64,000 bases of DNA from Crotalaria pallida (taxonomy: Eukaryota; Streptophyta; Magnoliopsida; Fabales; Fabaceae). The stretch is taken from positions 105,653,290-105,717,289 of the forward strand of contig CM075649.1 in assembly GCA_037953625.1 (NCBI GenBank), written 5' to 3'. Made by a program: the position numbers and the translations under genes. Positions 1-9,893 of the stretch are shown in pieces (positions within the stretch are counted from its first letter, which is position 1; the number at the start of each line of letters is the position of its first letter). A model generated the notes under the pieces. The model was not told where the DNA came from and searched no databases. It saw only the letters and a list, made by a program, of their open reading frames with translations.

Positions 1-428
1 TTTTTGGAAAATACTCGAGTTTGGTCTGAAAGTTCAGAAATTGGGGGTTTTGAAAGACTCGAGTGTTTTTCAAAACACTCGAGTATTTTAATAAAGACTC
101 GAGTGTTTTTAGAAACACTCGAGTATTTTTATCAGACCCTGATTAAAAACTTTTTCAATTTAAAACTAATTTAATTTTGAATTAAAATACTCGAGTGTTT
201 TTGGAAAAACTCGAGTATTTGGACAGAACAGAAAGTTAAAACTCAGTTTTAAAAGACCAAACACAAATCAAACACAAATGCTTCACTACCAACTTGGAAT
301 ACAGTACAGAATCACACACAATTAACATATACAATTTCAAATCTCATCAAGGACAATTTAACTAAGAATCAATAACACATTAGAGTAAGACTAATATGGT
401 GATTTTCCAAAAATGACACACAATGCAA
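1..428 (-). other. Sirevirus-1 3' noncoding region with ACTCGAGT palindromes
   Basis: No coding potential is recognised between the pol stop and the window start. Seven perfect ACTCGAGT palindromes lie between 13 and 216, often embedded in A/T-rich arms. Neither a purine tract next to an LTR nor the LTR terminus is visible, so the 3' LTR must lie further left. Apart from the palindromes, this stretch does not match the 5' LTR at 5351-6895, so it is not the second LTR. Confidence 0.6.
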
Positions 429-3400
429 TTAGCCTATATTAGCTTCATCTAAAATACCAAGTTCTCTCCTAATATGATAAAAGGTGTCCCTTGGTAGAGG
501 TTTTGTAAAAATGTCGGCTAATTGATTTGTGGTACTAACAAATTCAATTGTGCAATCACCCTTTTGTACATGATCTCTTAAAAAATGATGTCTTATTTCA
601 ATGTGTTTAGTTCTTGAGTGATACACCGGATTCTTAGTCAAATTGATTGCACTCGTGTTATCGCATCTAATCGGAATATTTTCAAGTTTCAAACCAAAAT
701 CCGATAATTGTTGTTTCATCCATAACAGTTGAGCACAACAACTACCGGCTGCGATATATTCCGCTTCGGCGGTTGAAAGAGCGACACAAGCTTGCTTTTT
801 AGAAAACCATGACACCAATGAACTTCCCAAGAAATGGCAAGTACCACTGGTGCTTTTGCGATCAAGCTTGCATCCGGCGAAGTCGGAATCCGAGTAACCA
901 ACTAAACAAAGATTGGCATCAGCAGGATACCATAAACCAGTGTTAATTGTTCCTTTTAGATACTTAAATATATGTTTAACTGCGGATAGGTGAGATTCTT
1001 TAGGATTAGCTTGAAATCTAGCACACATGCATACACTAAACATAATATCCGGTCTAGATGCAGTGAGATATAGGAGACTACCTATCATACCCCTATACTT
1101 ACTAACATCAACCGGTGTACCTTGTTCATCCTTGTCTAGGTAGCATGATGTGCTCATTGGAGTGTAGGCTTCCTTGCACTTGTCCAATCCGAATTTCTCA
1201 AGGAGCTCTTTGCAATATTTCCCTTGATGCACAAATATCCCCTCCTTGACTTGCTTTATTTGTAAGCCTAGGAAGAACTTGAGTTCTCCCATCATTGACA
1301 TTTCAAATTCCTTTTTCATCAAATTTGAAAACTTTCTACAAAGAGACGCGTTAGTAGCACCGAAAATGATATCATCAACATAGATTTGTACTAACAAAAT
1401 GTCATCCTTGGTTTTATAAATAAATAATGTATTATCAACCTTCCCTCTTTGAAACTTGTTTTCTAATAGAAAGGAACTCAATCGATCATACCAAGCTCTA
1501 GGAGCTTGTTTCAATCCATAGAGTGCCTTTTTCAATTTATAAACATGGTTTGGAAATTCACTATTTTCAAAACCGGGGGGTTGTTTGACATACACTTCTT
1601 CATTTATAAACCCATTCAAGAAAGCACTTTTAACATCCATTTGATATAAAGTGAATTTCATGATTGAAGCATAAGCAAGTAAAATTCGGATTGCTTCAAG
1701 ACGTGCAACCGGAGCAAAGGTCTCATCATAATCGATACCTTCCTCTTGGTTGTACCCTTGAGCTACTAGTCTAGCTTTGTTTCTTATAATCAACCCGGAT
1801 TCATCAAGTTTGTTTCTATAAATCCATTTTGTACCAATTATGGTATGATCATCGGGTTTAGGGACTAGATCCCAAACTTCATTTCTTTCAAATTGGTTTA
1901 ATTCTTCTTGCATAGCAAGAACCCAATGATCATCCTCAATGGCCTTTTTAATTGAATCGGGTTCAATTTGAGAAACAAATGAGACATAGTGGCAAATGTT
2001 TTGAATAGACCTACGAGTAAGTACTCCCTTTGACATATCTCCTATGACTTTGTCTATAGGATGAGCCTTGACCGATTTCCAAGTTGGAGGAAGTTCTTCC
2101 CTTACTTCTCCTTCATCAACGTTTGAATTCTCTCTCTCTTTTTCTTCTTTTGAAAAGACAATGTCATCTTCACTAGCATCACATAAAACACTATCTTCTT
2201 TTGAAGACTCATTAAAAACCACATGAATTGATTCCTCAATAGTTAAAGTTCTTTTATTGAAAATTCTATAAGCTTTACTATGAGAAGAATAGCCTAAAAA
2301 TATGCCTTCATCGGATTTGGAATCAAACTTGCCAAGGTGTTCTTTTCCATTATTTAAAACAAAAACTTGGCATCCAAAGACATGAAAATGAGATATATTT
2401 GGCTTTCTTCCCTTGTAAAGTTCATAGGGGGTTTTATCCAAAGAGGGCCTTATCAAAATACGATTTAAAACATAACAAGCCGTATTGACGGCATCGACCC
2501 AAAAATATTGAGGTACTTGAGAATCATTTAACATGGTTCTAGCAAGTTCCTCTAGCACCCTATTTTTCCGCTCTACCACTCCGTTTTGTTCCGGAGTCCT
2601 TGGTGCGGAGAATTGATGCTCAATACCATTTTTAGCACAAAATCTATCAAATTTGTGGTTTTCGAATTCACCACCATGATCGGTTCGAATAATAATTACT
2701 TTTTGATTTACTTGGTTTTGCAAAAGTTTGACATGATGTTTAAAAGATTTGTAGGTCTCACTCTTAGTAGTTAAAAATAAAGTCCAAGTAAACCTAGAGA
2801 AGTCATCAACAATCACCAATGCATAATAGTTGCCACCAAAGCTTTTTATTTGTGATGGTCCAAACAAGTCCATATGAAGCATTTCTAATGGCCTTGATGT
2901 GGACATAACCATTTTTGATCCAAAGGTGTTTTTAGTTTGTTTACATTTCTTGCAAGGGGAACAAACACCTTCAATAGAAAAATTTAGCTTTGGTAAACCA
3001 ACTACTAGATCTTTAGATTGAATTTTCTTCAATTGGTTTACATTTATATGAGCGGTCCTACGATGCCATAACCAAGTGTCATTTTCTTTGCTCACTAAAC
3101 AAGTAGAGACCAAAGAGGTGACTTTGTTCAAATCAACTAAGTAAGTATTATTTGACCTTCTACCAACAAATTTGATTGATTCATCTTTGTCACTTTTAAT
3201 GAGGCAATGGGTAGAGGTAAAAACTACATGATTACCAACATCACATAATTGGCTTATGCTCAAGAGATTATGTTCTAATCCTTGAACATAGAGCACATTA
3301 TCAATAATCAAGTTTGAAGAGTTTCCGATTTTACCAATACCAAGGATTTTGCCTTTGTTGTTGTCCCCATAAGTGACATAACCCTTTTCCTTTGGAGTAA

Positions 3401-3488
3401 GCTCAATGAAGTGCCGCTTATCTCCCGTCATGTGCTTCGAACATCCACTATCAAGATACCACAATTGTTTTCCCGTTCGAAGGCACAC
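429..3488 (-). CDS. pol: Ty1/copia Pol polyprotein (PR-IN-RT-RH), intact
   Basis: About 1019 codons without a stop. Order: aspartic protease motif YLDSG near residue 11; GAG-pre-integrase with an HHCC-type zinc finger (about 130-185); integrase core with D in VDDFSRF (about 228), D in RTDHGGEF (about 268) and E in PEQNGVVERKNR (about 304); reverse transcriptase with YQMDVKSAFLNG and catalytic YVDD (about 700); RNase H with SDSDFAGC and STAEAEY; and the usual copia end DIFTKPLPRDTF. Catalytic residues are present, so the protein could be active. There is no ATG before the protease: the frame opens just after a TAG, 13 nt beyond the gag stop, in a different frame from gag. Expression therefore needs frameshifting, splicing or another route. 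Confidence 0.95.
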   Translation of the reverse strand: MCLRTGKQLWYLDSGCSKHMTGDKRHFIELTPKEKGYVTYGDNNKGKILGIGKIGNSSNLIIDNVLYVQGLEHNLLSISQLCDVGNHVVFTSTHCLIKSDKDESIKFVGRRSNNTYLVDLNKVTSLVSTCLVSKENDTWLWHRRTAHINVNQLKKIQSKDLVVGLPKLNFSIEGVCSPCKKCKQTKNTFGSKMVMSTSRPLEMLHMDLFGPSQIKSFGGNYYALVIVDDFSRFTWTLFLTTKSETYKSFKHHVKLLQNQVNQKVIIIRTDHGGEFENHKFDRFCAKNGIEHQFSAPRTPEQNGVVERKNRVLEELARTMLNDSQVPQYFWVDAVNTACYVLNRILIRPSLDKTPYELYKGRKPNISHFHVFGCQVFVLNNGKEHLGKFDSKSDEGIFLGYSSHSKAYRIFNKRTLTIEESIHVVFNESSKEDSVLCDASEDDIVFSKEEKERENSNVDEGEVREELPPTWKSVKAHPIDKVIGDMSKGVLTRRSIQNICHYVSFVSQIEPDSIKKAIEDDHWVLAMQEELNQFERNEVWDLVPKPDDHTIIGTKWIYRNKLDESGLIIRNKARLVAQGYNQEEGIDYDETFAPVARLEAIRILLAYASIMKFTLYQMDVKSAFLNGFINEEVYVKQPPGFENSEFPNHVYKLKKALYGLKQAPRAWYDRLSSFLLENKFQRGKVDNTLFIYKTKDDILLVQIYVDDIIFGATNASLCRKFSNLMKKEFEMSMMGELKFFLGLQIKQVKEGIFVHQGKYCKELLEKFGLDKCKEAYTPMSTSCYLDKDEQGTPVDVSKYRGMIGSLLYLTASRPDIMFSVCMCARFQANPKESHLSAVKHIFKYLKGTINTGLWYPADANLCLVGYSDSDFAGCKLDRKSTSGTCHFLGSSLVSWFSKKQACVALSTAEAEYIAAGSCCAQLLWMKQQLSDFGLKLENIPIRCDNTSAINLTKNPVYHSRTKHIEIRHHFLRDHVQKGDCTIEFVSTTNQLADIFTKPLPRDTFYHIRRELGILDEANIG

Positions 3489-3501
3489 CTACAATATGAA
3501 A

Positions 3502-5280
3502 TCACTTGTTCACTTTGGGTACCCAAACAATGTTGGGTCCCTTAGGGTTAGTGTTGGGACTTTCTCCCTTCTTAATCCACATATAAGTGCCCTTTTTCAT
3601 TTCAAACTTCTTAATGTGGCACTCAATGTTGATATGTCCAACTTTTCCACAATAAGTACAAGTTGGTCTCTTTGATGAATTTTTCTTAGAAAATGTTCCA
3701 ACCACCTTGTACTTTTTGTCCTTTTTATGAACATATCCTAAACCGGTTTTGTTGTGATTATGTCTTTGAGAGTTCAACAACCGGTTGAGGTTTCTATCAC
3801 TATGTGAGATTGTGAGTTTGTTTTTCAACTCTTTCACTTCTTTTTCAAGATCATCACATCTCTCACATGAAGTGATAATTTCCTCATGATTTGCACAATC
3901 ACTTTGATGACTAGAATTAATAAGTTCCAAGGATTCATTTTGAAGTTTCAACTCATTTATAGATTTTTGCAATTCATCAATTTCATGTTGAAACTCCAAA
4001 ATTTTCTTTCCTTTTTCCTTATTAATTTTAGCAAGCCTTTTAAATTGAATTAACATTTCATTGTAGGCTTCTTGCAAATCATCATATGAAATGGAGTTTG
4101 AAGAGGAACAAGAAGAACTAGAGGTTACCTCATCATCACTTTCACTCATGCCATGATTAGCTCTTGATGAGGACTCGTGATTGTTCTTGGCCATGAGACA
4201 AAGGTTTGCATTTTCATCACCGGAGCTACTTGAAGATGATTCATTGCTCTTCTCCGGTGCATCCCAAACAATGTATGCACGCTTCCCTTTGGTCTCTTGG
4301 GTCTTCTTGTCATTCTTCTTCAAGAATGTGGCACATTCCATTCTTATGTGACCAACCCCTCCACATTCATGACACTTAACTCCATCATTGGTACTCTTTT
4401 CTCTTTGTTTGGAGTCTTTGGTTCTCTTGAAATTGGATGAAGATCCACCTTTCTTCCCTTTGAAAAATTTGTTGAATCTTTTCACAAACATCCCAAATTC
4501 TTCTTGATTTGGTTCACCATCGGAATCTCCACTTGTAGAGCATTCTTCAACTTCTTTTGTAGCTTTAGTTGAAGCTTTGAGTGCTATGCCCTTTTTCTTT
4601 TTGTCCGATTCCTCATGCATCCCAAGTCTTGTAAGCTCCATCTCATGCTCTTGGAGTTTGCCAAACAAAGTGGCTAAGTCCATGCTATTTATGTCTCTAG
4701 ATTCCTTGATGGCGGTTACCTTGGGTTGCCAACTCCTATCAAGACATCTTAGAATTTTGTTAGTAGTTTCACCATTGCGAAATACTTTTCCCAAGGAAAT
4801 CAAATGATTAACAATGTGAGAGAATCGCCTTTGCAAGTCACTAATGGTTTCATTTGGCAACATGTGGAACAATTCATATTCGTGAGTTAGAGAATTCAAT
4901 CTTGCATCTCTAACCTCACTTGTTCCCTCATGTGTGACTTGCAAAGTAACCCACATTTCTTTTGCCGATTTACATTGGGAAACTCTATAAAATTCATCAT
5001 GGGATAAGGCCGAAAAGATGATGTTTTTAGCTTTTAAATCAAATGAAACTTTTCTCTTTTCATCATCATTCCAACTACTCCTTGGAATTTCAACAATTTC
5101 ATCATTTATTTTCTTTTTGGGAATGAAAGGACCGTTTTCAATTGCATCCCAAATATCCATATCAATTGCTTCAATAAAAACTTTCATGCGAGTTTTCCAA
5201 TAAACATATCCTTCACCATTAAATAGTGGAGGACGGTTTATTGAAGCTCCTTCTCCACCAAAGTTATTGCTAGAGCCCAT
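3502..5280 (-). CDS. gag: Sirevirus Gag (nucleocapsid)
   Basis: About 592 aa, taking the ATG at 5280 (MGSSNNFGGEGASINRPP). The frame is open further upstream, but that part only translates the LTR end and primer-binding site, and the gag of the sister element at 40509 starts at the matching place. Gag packages the element RNA in the cytoplasm. Visible parts: an N-terminal copia gag domain (GEGYVYWKTRMKVFIEAID), a first CCHC knuckle CHECGGVGHIRMEC (about 300), serine/acid-rich linkers, a long coiled coil (about 410-500), and a second knuckle CTYCGKVGHINIEC (about 538). The reading frame is intact. Right after the stop is a pyrimidine-rich stretch ending TAG|G, resembling a splice acceptor. Confidence 0.92.
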   Translation of the reverse strand: MGSSNNFGGEGASINRPPLFNGEGYVYWKTRMKVFIEAIDMDIWDAIENGPFIPKKKINDEIVEIPRSSWNDDEKRKVSFDLKAKNIIFSALSHDEFYRVSQCKSAKEMWVTLQVTHEGTSEVRDARLNSLTHEYELFHMLPNETISDLQRRFSHIVNHLISLGKVFRNGETTNKILRCLDRSWQPKVTAIKESRDINSMDLATLFGKLQEHEMELTRLGMHEESDKKKKGIALKASTKATKEVEECSTSGDSDGEPNQEEFGMFVKRFNKFFKGKKGGSSSNFKRTKDSKQREKSTNDGVKCHECGGVGHIRMECATFLKKNDKKTQETKGKRAYIVWDAPEKSNESSSSSSGDENANLCLMAKNNHESSSRANHGMSESDDEVTSSSSCSSSNSISYDDLQEAYNEMLIQFKRLAKINKEKGKKILEFQHEIDELQKSINELKLQNESLELINSSHQSDCANHEEIITSCERCDDLEKEVKELKNKLTISHSDRNLNRLLNSQRHNHNKTGLGYVHKKDKKYKVVGTFSKKNSSKRPTCTYCGKVGHINIECHIKKFEMKKGTYMWIKKGESPNTNPKGPNIVWVPKVNK

Positions 5281-5334
5281 TAAGTTTCCAAAAGGATCTT
5301 TTTCGAAAAAGTTGTTACACTCGATCTTTCGACC

Positions 5335-5348
5335 GAGCTCTGATACCA
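5335..5348 (-). other. Primer-binding site, initiator tRNA-Met type
   Basis: The minus strand reads TGGTATCAGAGCTC, complementary to the 3' end of plant initiator tRNA-Met, two bases inside the LTR edge at 5351. It primes minus-strand DNA synthesis. Confidence 0.93.
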
Positions 5349-5486
5349 CTTGTTGGAAACCAACAAGCGGGCTAAGCAAATACTAGAGGGGGGGTGAATA
5401 GTATTTTGAAGCACTAATACCAAATATTTCGATTGATAATTGAAGAATGGAGCTAAGACTGAATTTTCTGGAATCAGACACAAAAG

Positions 5487-5558
5487 ACTCGAGTCTTTTG
5501 TGAAATACTCGAGTTTTTCAGTGATGAACAACTCGAGTCTTTTCTTAAATAGTCGAGT
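5487..5558. repeat. U5-side palindrome cluster in Sirevirus-1 LTR
   Basis: Three perfect ACTCGAGT octamers (first at 5487, last at 5531) plus one degenerate AGTCGAGT at 5551, spaced about 20 bp apart. Confidence 0.85.
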
Positions 5559-6452
5559 TTTTCCTATCAGATAGCAGAAAAACCAGAAACGAAAATTCAG
5601 CAATTTAACTCAAATCAATTCAATAATAAACAAGAACTTATCCAACAGAATAGCAAGCAATCTAAATAACTTTTAAACACAAAGATTCCTTGAATTTGCT
5701 ACCTAATTGTATAAATCCTAATTGATTGAAATGACTTAAGTCTATTGAGCTAGAAAGTAGATTAAAAGCAATAAACCAACACTCAAGCAATTTTATCCTG
5801 GTTCACTCCAACAATGAACTACATCCAGTCCTCCTAATCACTTAGGAGTTTCTACTAATAATCAAATTGTTAGAAATTACAAAGGATTGCTTGAGAATGG
5901 CCTCACTCAACCTAACCCTTTCAAGAGTGTACCAAACTCTTGATTTCTACCCCAATTTGATTCCGGTGATTGAAGAACTCTTCACAAAGCTTCCTTGAAC
6001 TCCCTTCAAGAAACTCCACCGGGCTAGGAACCTCCTAGTCTTGTGCTTGAGAACCTCTCAAGACTTCCAACACCCTAAGCCACTTAGGGTTTGCTTGGGA
6101 ACAATCCAAGACTTTGAATAATCAAGCTTTTTGTATGTGTATTACTAATCTCACAATGGATTAGCACAAATAAGCACAGCTCAATGTAAGAATTGAGGCC
6201 TAAAACTCAACTTGGAATAAAATGACAATATGAGTGAGAAGTTGAGCTTTTTGGGAATTAACACTTGAGAAGAGGAAATTAAGAAAGCTTGAATCAATAT
6301 GATCTTGTTGTCTTGTTTGTTCTTGCACAAATTCAAAGAGAAATTTTACAATAAGGTTCTGAATTGCTCTCTTGGGGTTGGATGAGACTCAAATGCCCTC
6401 AATTGAGTTTTTGAGTCTCTCCAACGTTCATTTTTGCTGACTGGACAAAAAT

Positions 6453-6617
6453 ACTCGAGTCTTTTGGTAAATACTCGAGTCTTTTTGGTCGGTCACGAGT
6501 GAATTGGTGCACGAACAAGACTAACGGTCATAATTGCTGACCTGGCACAAATACTCGAGTTTTTCTATAAATACTCGAGTATATACTCGAGTCTTTATCA
6601 AAATACTCGAGTATTTT
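6453..6617. repeat. U3-side palindrome cluster in Sirevirus-1 LTR
   Basis: Six perfect ACTCGAGT octamers between 6453 and 6612. The last sits in a perfect 18-bp palindrome AAAATACTCGAGTATTTT (6600-6617). Palindromic repeats in the cis-regulatory part of Sirevirus LTRs are known and are thought to attract small-RNA-based silencing; a regulatory role here is inferred. Confidence 0.88.
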
Positions 6618-6920
6618 GATCAGATATGGGAAAAATTATTTTTCAATTTTATTTTTCCTCTCAAGTATTAATTTTTGGTCAATCTCAACTTAATAAACAT
6701 ATAAAAATTTATTCCTAGAAGAGACTAACTATTTCTACCCACTCTCAACCACTCTCAACATAAATTAGAAATTTACAATTAATATTTGATTGAGAATGAT
6801 TGGGCACTTGTCTTCTTTTCTTGACTTCTTGTTGATGTTGATGTTGCAATATCTTCAAGGCATGATTTGTTAATTATTTTGTCATCATCAAAACATAATC
6901 CACATAATTAGGAGCATTGA

Positions 6921-9379
6921 ATTCACACTTCCGAGTTAAAACCATTAACAGTAGAACATCCATTGAATCCTGCCGACGAGACTAAGTGGTTATTAGCCTA
7001 TAGATTTGCTGAGCGTAGAGCCCAAGTTAGACTTAGCCCCGATCATGATATGGGGGAAAAAGAACCTGTAGGAAATCCATCTGAGATGGGTGGAAAAAGT
7101 TCGGGGCTCGGCATTAGATTTAAAGTAAAAACTCGTGCTGTAAAAAATCCTAACGCCGAGCCTTTTTCTTTTTCCCCAGAAATGGTGGAACGCAGGTGTG
7201 TAACCAATCCTGAAGAATATCCTCTGCCGCCTAATCATGCGCAGTACGATGCTGTTTTTGATCGGGAAGTACTGGGGACGAGACCTTCATTGCTAACAAC
7301 AAATAGTCTTAATCATCTCCGGCCGATATTGACACCTCCGAGAGCCGACGGAAATACCTCAGATTTCGTATTAAGACCTTTGGGAATCGACGATCGGATT
7401 TGCTTCGAAGTGCCGGAAAATCGTCAATATTTTTACTTCTATGAAGAAGTAGTAACTAAAATCGGTATCCGCTTGCCCTTCTCCACCTTCGAGGTCGAGG
7501 TCCTCACTCATTTAGGAATAGCCCCAAGCCAATTGCATCCAAGTGGGTGGGCTTTCGTCCGAGCCTTTCAACAATTCTGCGATGTTGAAAACTTTGTCGC
7601 GTCGGTACGGTCCTTCTTTTGGTTATATGCTCCCCAAGTAAATAAGTTTGGTGATTCCAAGGGTCTTTGGGTGTCCCTAAAGGCTCGGAGGGGACATGCC
7701 CTTTTCGCCAAGGTGACAGACTCTTGGAAATCTTTCAAACCTCTCTTCTTCCAATACGAGTATACTGGGGCCGAAGTATGTTGGTTCATGGAACAGGTTG
7801 AAGAAGATGGAGTGATGAAGGTCGTGCCTCGGTTTCCGTTGGGTTGGACGACGAACATTTATAACCGAGGATCCTCCTTGTATCAATTCGACTATAAGTC
7901 GGATTTAACAAAAGCCGAAAGGCGATTATGCGACCACGTTTGGGAGTATCTTCAAGCAAATGGTCAAATTGATTCAAAACGAATTCTGCTGAAAGATACG
8001 CGAGACGAAGTGAAGGCGGAGCTGGGTATTTTTTTATTTTTTTTTTACCTATTTTTTTTACCTAATTTTATTATTTTTTTTTTTACCTTTTTTGATCCAT
8101 TTTTCTTGCAGAAGCGATGGGGAAGAAAGCAACCAAAGCCAAGAAGAGTGAAGCTCGGGCAGCTAGAGTGTCACAGCTAGCAGCACTCAAAGAGTCTGCG
8201 TCCGGTTCTCCAATCAAGGGTCAATCTTCTGAGCCGACCCATCCTGAAAGGCCGACCGTTATCCCCAATACCACCCCCACTGTCAGGGTTACTGGTGTTG
8301 AACAGGTGATCAGAAAGGGCCACGTTGTAGATGCGGTGAATATCGAAGTAGAAGCTCATTCATCTCCCCAAGACGTTCCCGAGCGTCCCCTCAAGAGGAC
8401 TCGGCTAGATAAAGGAAAAGGTCTCGCTGGAGACTGGTTCAATTTGAGCAAGTCCAACAAAGGGATTGAAATTCCCGAGGGTAAAGAAGATGCAGCTGCC
8501 AAGACGGTGTGGGGTAGGAAGATGTCCGACTCATTCATTGCCACCGTCTTTCCTCCTGAAAATGCTGAGGTAATCGAGTCTTGGACCCCTGGGACTTGGG
8601 AAAATAATTGTAAAGCGTTGGTGAAAAGCTTCTTACGGGGCGCGAGCATTTTCCATCACCTTGGTCATCATGGTGATGATGCTTATGCTGGATTGGCTCC
8701 CGAGGAAAAGAGGAAAAGATATGAAGCCAACGAGCGGGAAGATTACTTGGAAATTCAGGTCCAAGGTCTGAATAAAAGGATACAAGAAATGGCGGCTGAA
8801 AATGAGAGGCTTCAAAAGGTTGCACAAGATTCGGAGGGGGCCAAAGTTCGGGCCGAGACAACACTTCAAGCTGCCGAGGCACAGATAAAGAGGTCGGAAG
8901 AGATTCAGACAAAGGCCGAGGAGGATGCTGCTGCTCTTCTGGTGGCTACGGAGAAAGCTCGTTCTGCCGAGCAAGCTGCTGCAGTGGCTCAGGAGCAACA
9001 TGAGTATGCTAAGGACGAGATACTCAGGCTCCGAGCTTCCTTGGAGAAGATGAGCGCGAAAGCGCTCAAGCATAAAAAAGCAGCTAAGGAGAATCTGTTC
9101 AATTAGGACCATGCAATTGAAGATTCTTTCTACAATACTGCCGAGCAACTCCGTGTTCTAAATCCTGGGCTTGTGACCAAGGGCGCTGATCCTAATTTTG
9201 CTGTGAAAAAAGGTCAAATTGTCGGCCCGAGTGGGGTTCCCATAGATCTGAATAACTCCGACCTTCCGGACCATTTGGCCGAAGATTCTGAAGGGGAAGG
9301 AACCGAGGATGCCGAAGGTGAAGAAGAAGAAGAAGACACATTCAATGCTGACAGCATCGTATTGTCCGATGTAGAATAG
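6921..9379 (+). pseudogene. Tat-1 antisense gene (PF04195-like domain), interrupted
   Basis: Runs opposite to gag-pol and converges on it. Exon 1 reaches 8025, intron 8026-8111, exon 2 runs from 8112. Exon 1 encodes a domain like the putative gypsy-type transposon family PF04195; the best signature is APSQLHPSGWAFVRAF. Exon 2 encodes a lysine-rich segment, a long coiled coil (about 8700-9060) and an acidic tail ending in LSDVE. A TAG at 9104-9106 breaks the frame, which then continues unchanged to 9379. The upstream part (homologous to about 130 codons of the Tat-2 copy) is absent because Sirevirus-1 inserted here; in-frame stops occur at 6909 and 6918, so 6921 is only the limit of the open frame. 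Function unknown: such antisense ORFs are known from Tat elements, and no transposase activity is implied. Confidence 0.8.
8026..8111 (+). other. Predicted GT-AG intron in Tat-1 antisense gene
   Basis: Donor CTGG|GTATTT, 86 bp of very T-rich sequence, acceptor TTCTTGCAG|AAGCG. Splicing joins the two reading frames in phase 1 and removes the stop that otherwise follows. The Tat-2 and Tat-3 antisense genes have introns of 76 and 75 bp at the matching place and phase. Confidence 0.8.
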
Positions 9380-9893
9380 TTGTTTCTTTTTTTTTTAATC
9401 GCCCCAGAATTGGGTTTTTGTAACCGCCCCAGAAGTGGGTTTGAACTTTTTCTATGCTTCTTTGCTCGAAATATTATGAACGTTTATAGTATTCGCAGTC
9501 AACTGTTTGCTTCTTTTTATACTTTGTGTTAAGAATTCAAGTGTCAAGACCTCGGAACTCCAGCGCTTTAGCCAAGGTGGGTTCCTCTATCCGCGATGTA
9601 AAATGATTTTAATAACCATGTTTGAATCGGGAGTCTTAGTAGAATACTTGACGAGTTATAAGCTCTTGTTTGTGTTGTTTATAATCGTTCGCGTCATACA
9701 CGGTGGCTAATCGAATATGAGAAAAAGTACGTAATACAATGAATTCAGTAACAGTCTTTTTATTAATCAGAAGCAGAAAGTACAATGGGCTCGGAGTTCC
9801 ACCGAGCGTACACCATCATTAAACAAAAATGGATAAAACTAACAATTCTAACAAGAATAAATGAAACTATGAAACTATAACGAAACAAAGATT
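9380..9893. other. Spacer between convergent antisense gene and pol in Tat-1
   Basis: No gene. It holds a short tandem repeat (CGCCCCAGAA-TGGGTTT twice, about 9401-9440) and a block (about 9551-9601) sharing CTCGGA...TAGCCAAGGTGGGT...TCCTC...CGATGT with the equivalent spacer of Tat-2 (30227-30276). Polyadenylation signals for both convergent genes are expected here but cannot be assigned. Confidence 0.55.

Larger units (their letters stand above)
1..6895 (-). mobile_element. Sirevirus-1: Ty1/copia LTR retrotransposon, 3' end off window
   Basis: Minus-strand element. In its own direction it has a 5' LTR (6895 to 5351), a primer-binding site, gag, pol in the order protease-integrase-RT-RNase H, and 3' noncoding DNA running off the window start. 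Integrase before reverse transcriptase is diagnostic of Ty1/copia. A gag of about 590 aa with two zinc knuckles and a coiled coil, an LTR starting TGTTTTGATGATGACAAAAT, and LTR palindromes point to the Sirevirus (SIRE/Maximus) lineage. It lies in the antisense gene of Tat-1. The five bases after the LTR, TAATC (6896-6900), are one half of the expected target duplication; the other half is outside. Confidence 0.93.
5351..6895 (-). repeat. 5' LTR of Sirevirus-1 (1545 bp)
   Basis: On the plus strand it starts TGTTGGAAACC at 5351 and ends CATCATCAAAACA at 6895, so on the element strand it runs TG...CA. The U5 edge is fixed by the primer-binding site and the U3 edge by the abrupt return to Tat-1 coding sequence. 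It has two clusters of ACTCGAGT palindromes, at about 283-442 and 1337-1408 bp from its start. I found no convincing TATA box on the minus strand. Confidence 0.88.

Noticed and set aside
1..240. 3' LTR of Sirevirus-1
   Set aside because: No match to the 5' LTR beyond the palindromic octamers, and no LTR edge or adjoining purine tract.
716..901. Numerous short open frames opposite or inside the large pol and gag genes
   Set aside because: They follow the codon structure of the genes on the other strand and have no independent features.
429..5379. Endogenous plant pararetrovirus or other virus
   Set aside because: No movement protein or viral coat motifs; LTRs, integrase and target duplications show LTR retrotransposons.
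6963..9106. Plus-strand open frames as host genes
   Set aside because: They lie between the Tat-1 pol and the expected 3' LTR, with counterparts at the same place in Tat-2 and Tat-3, so they belong to the elements.
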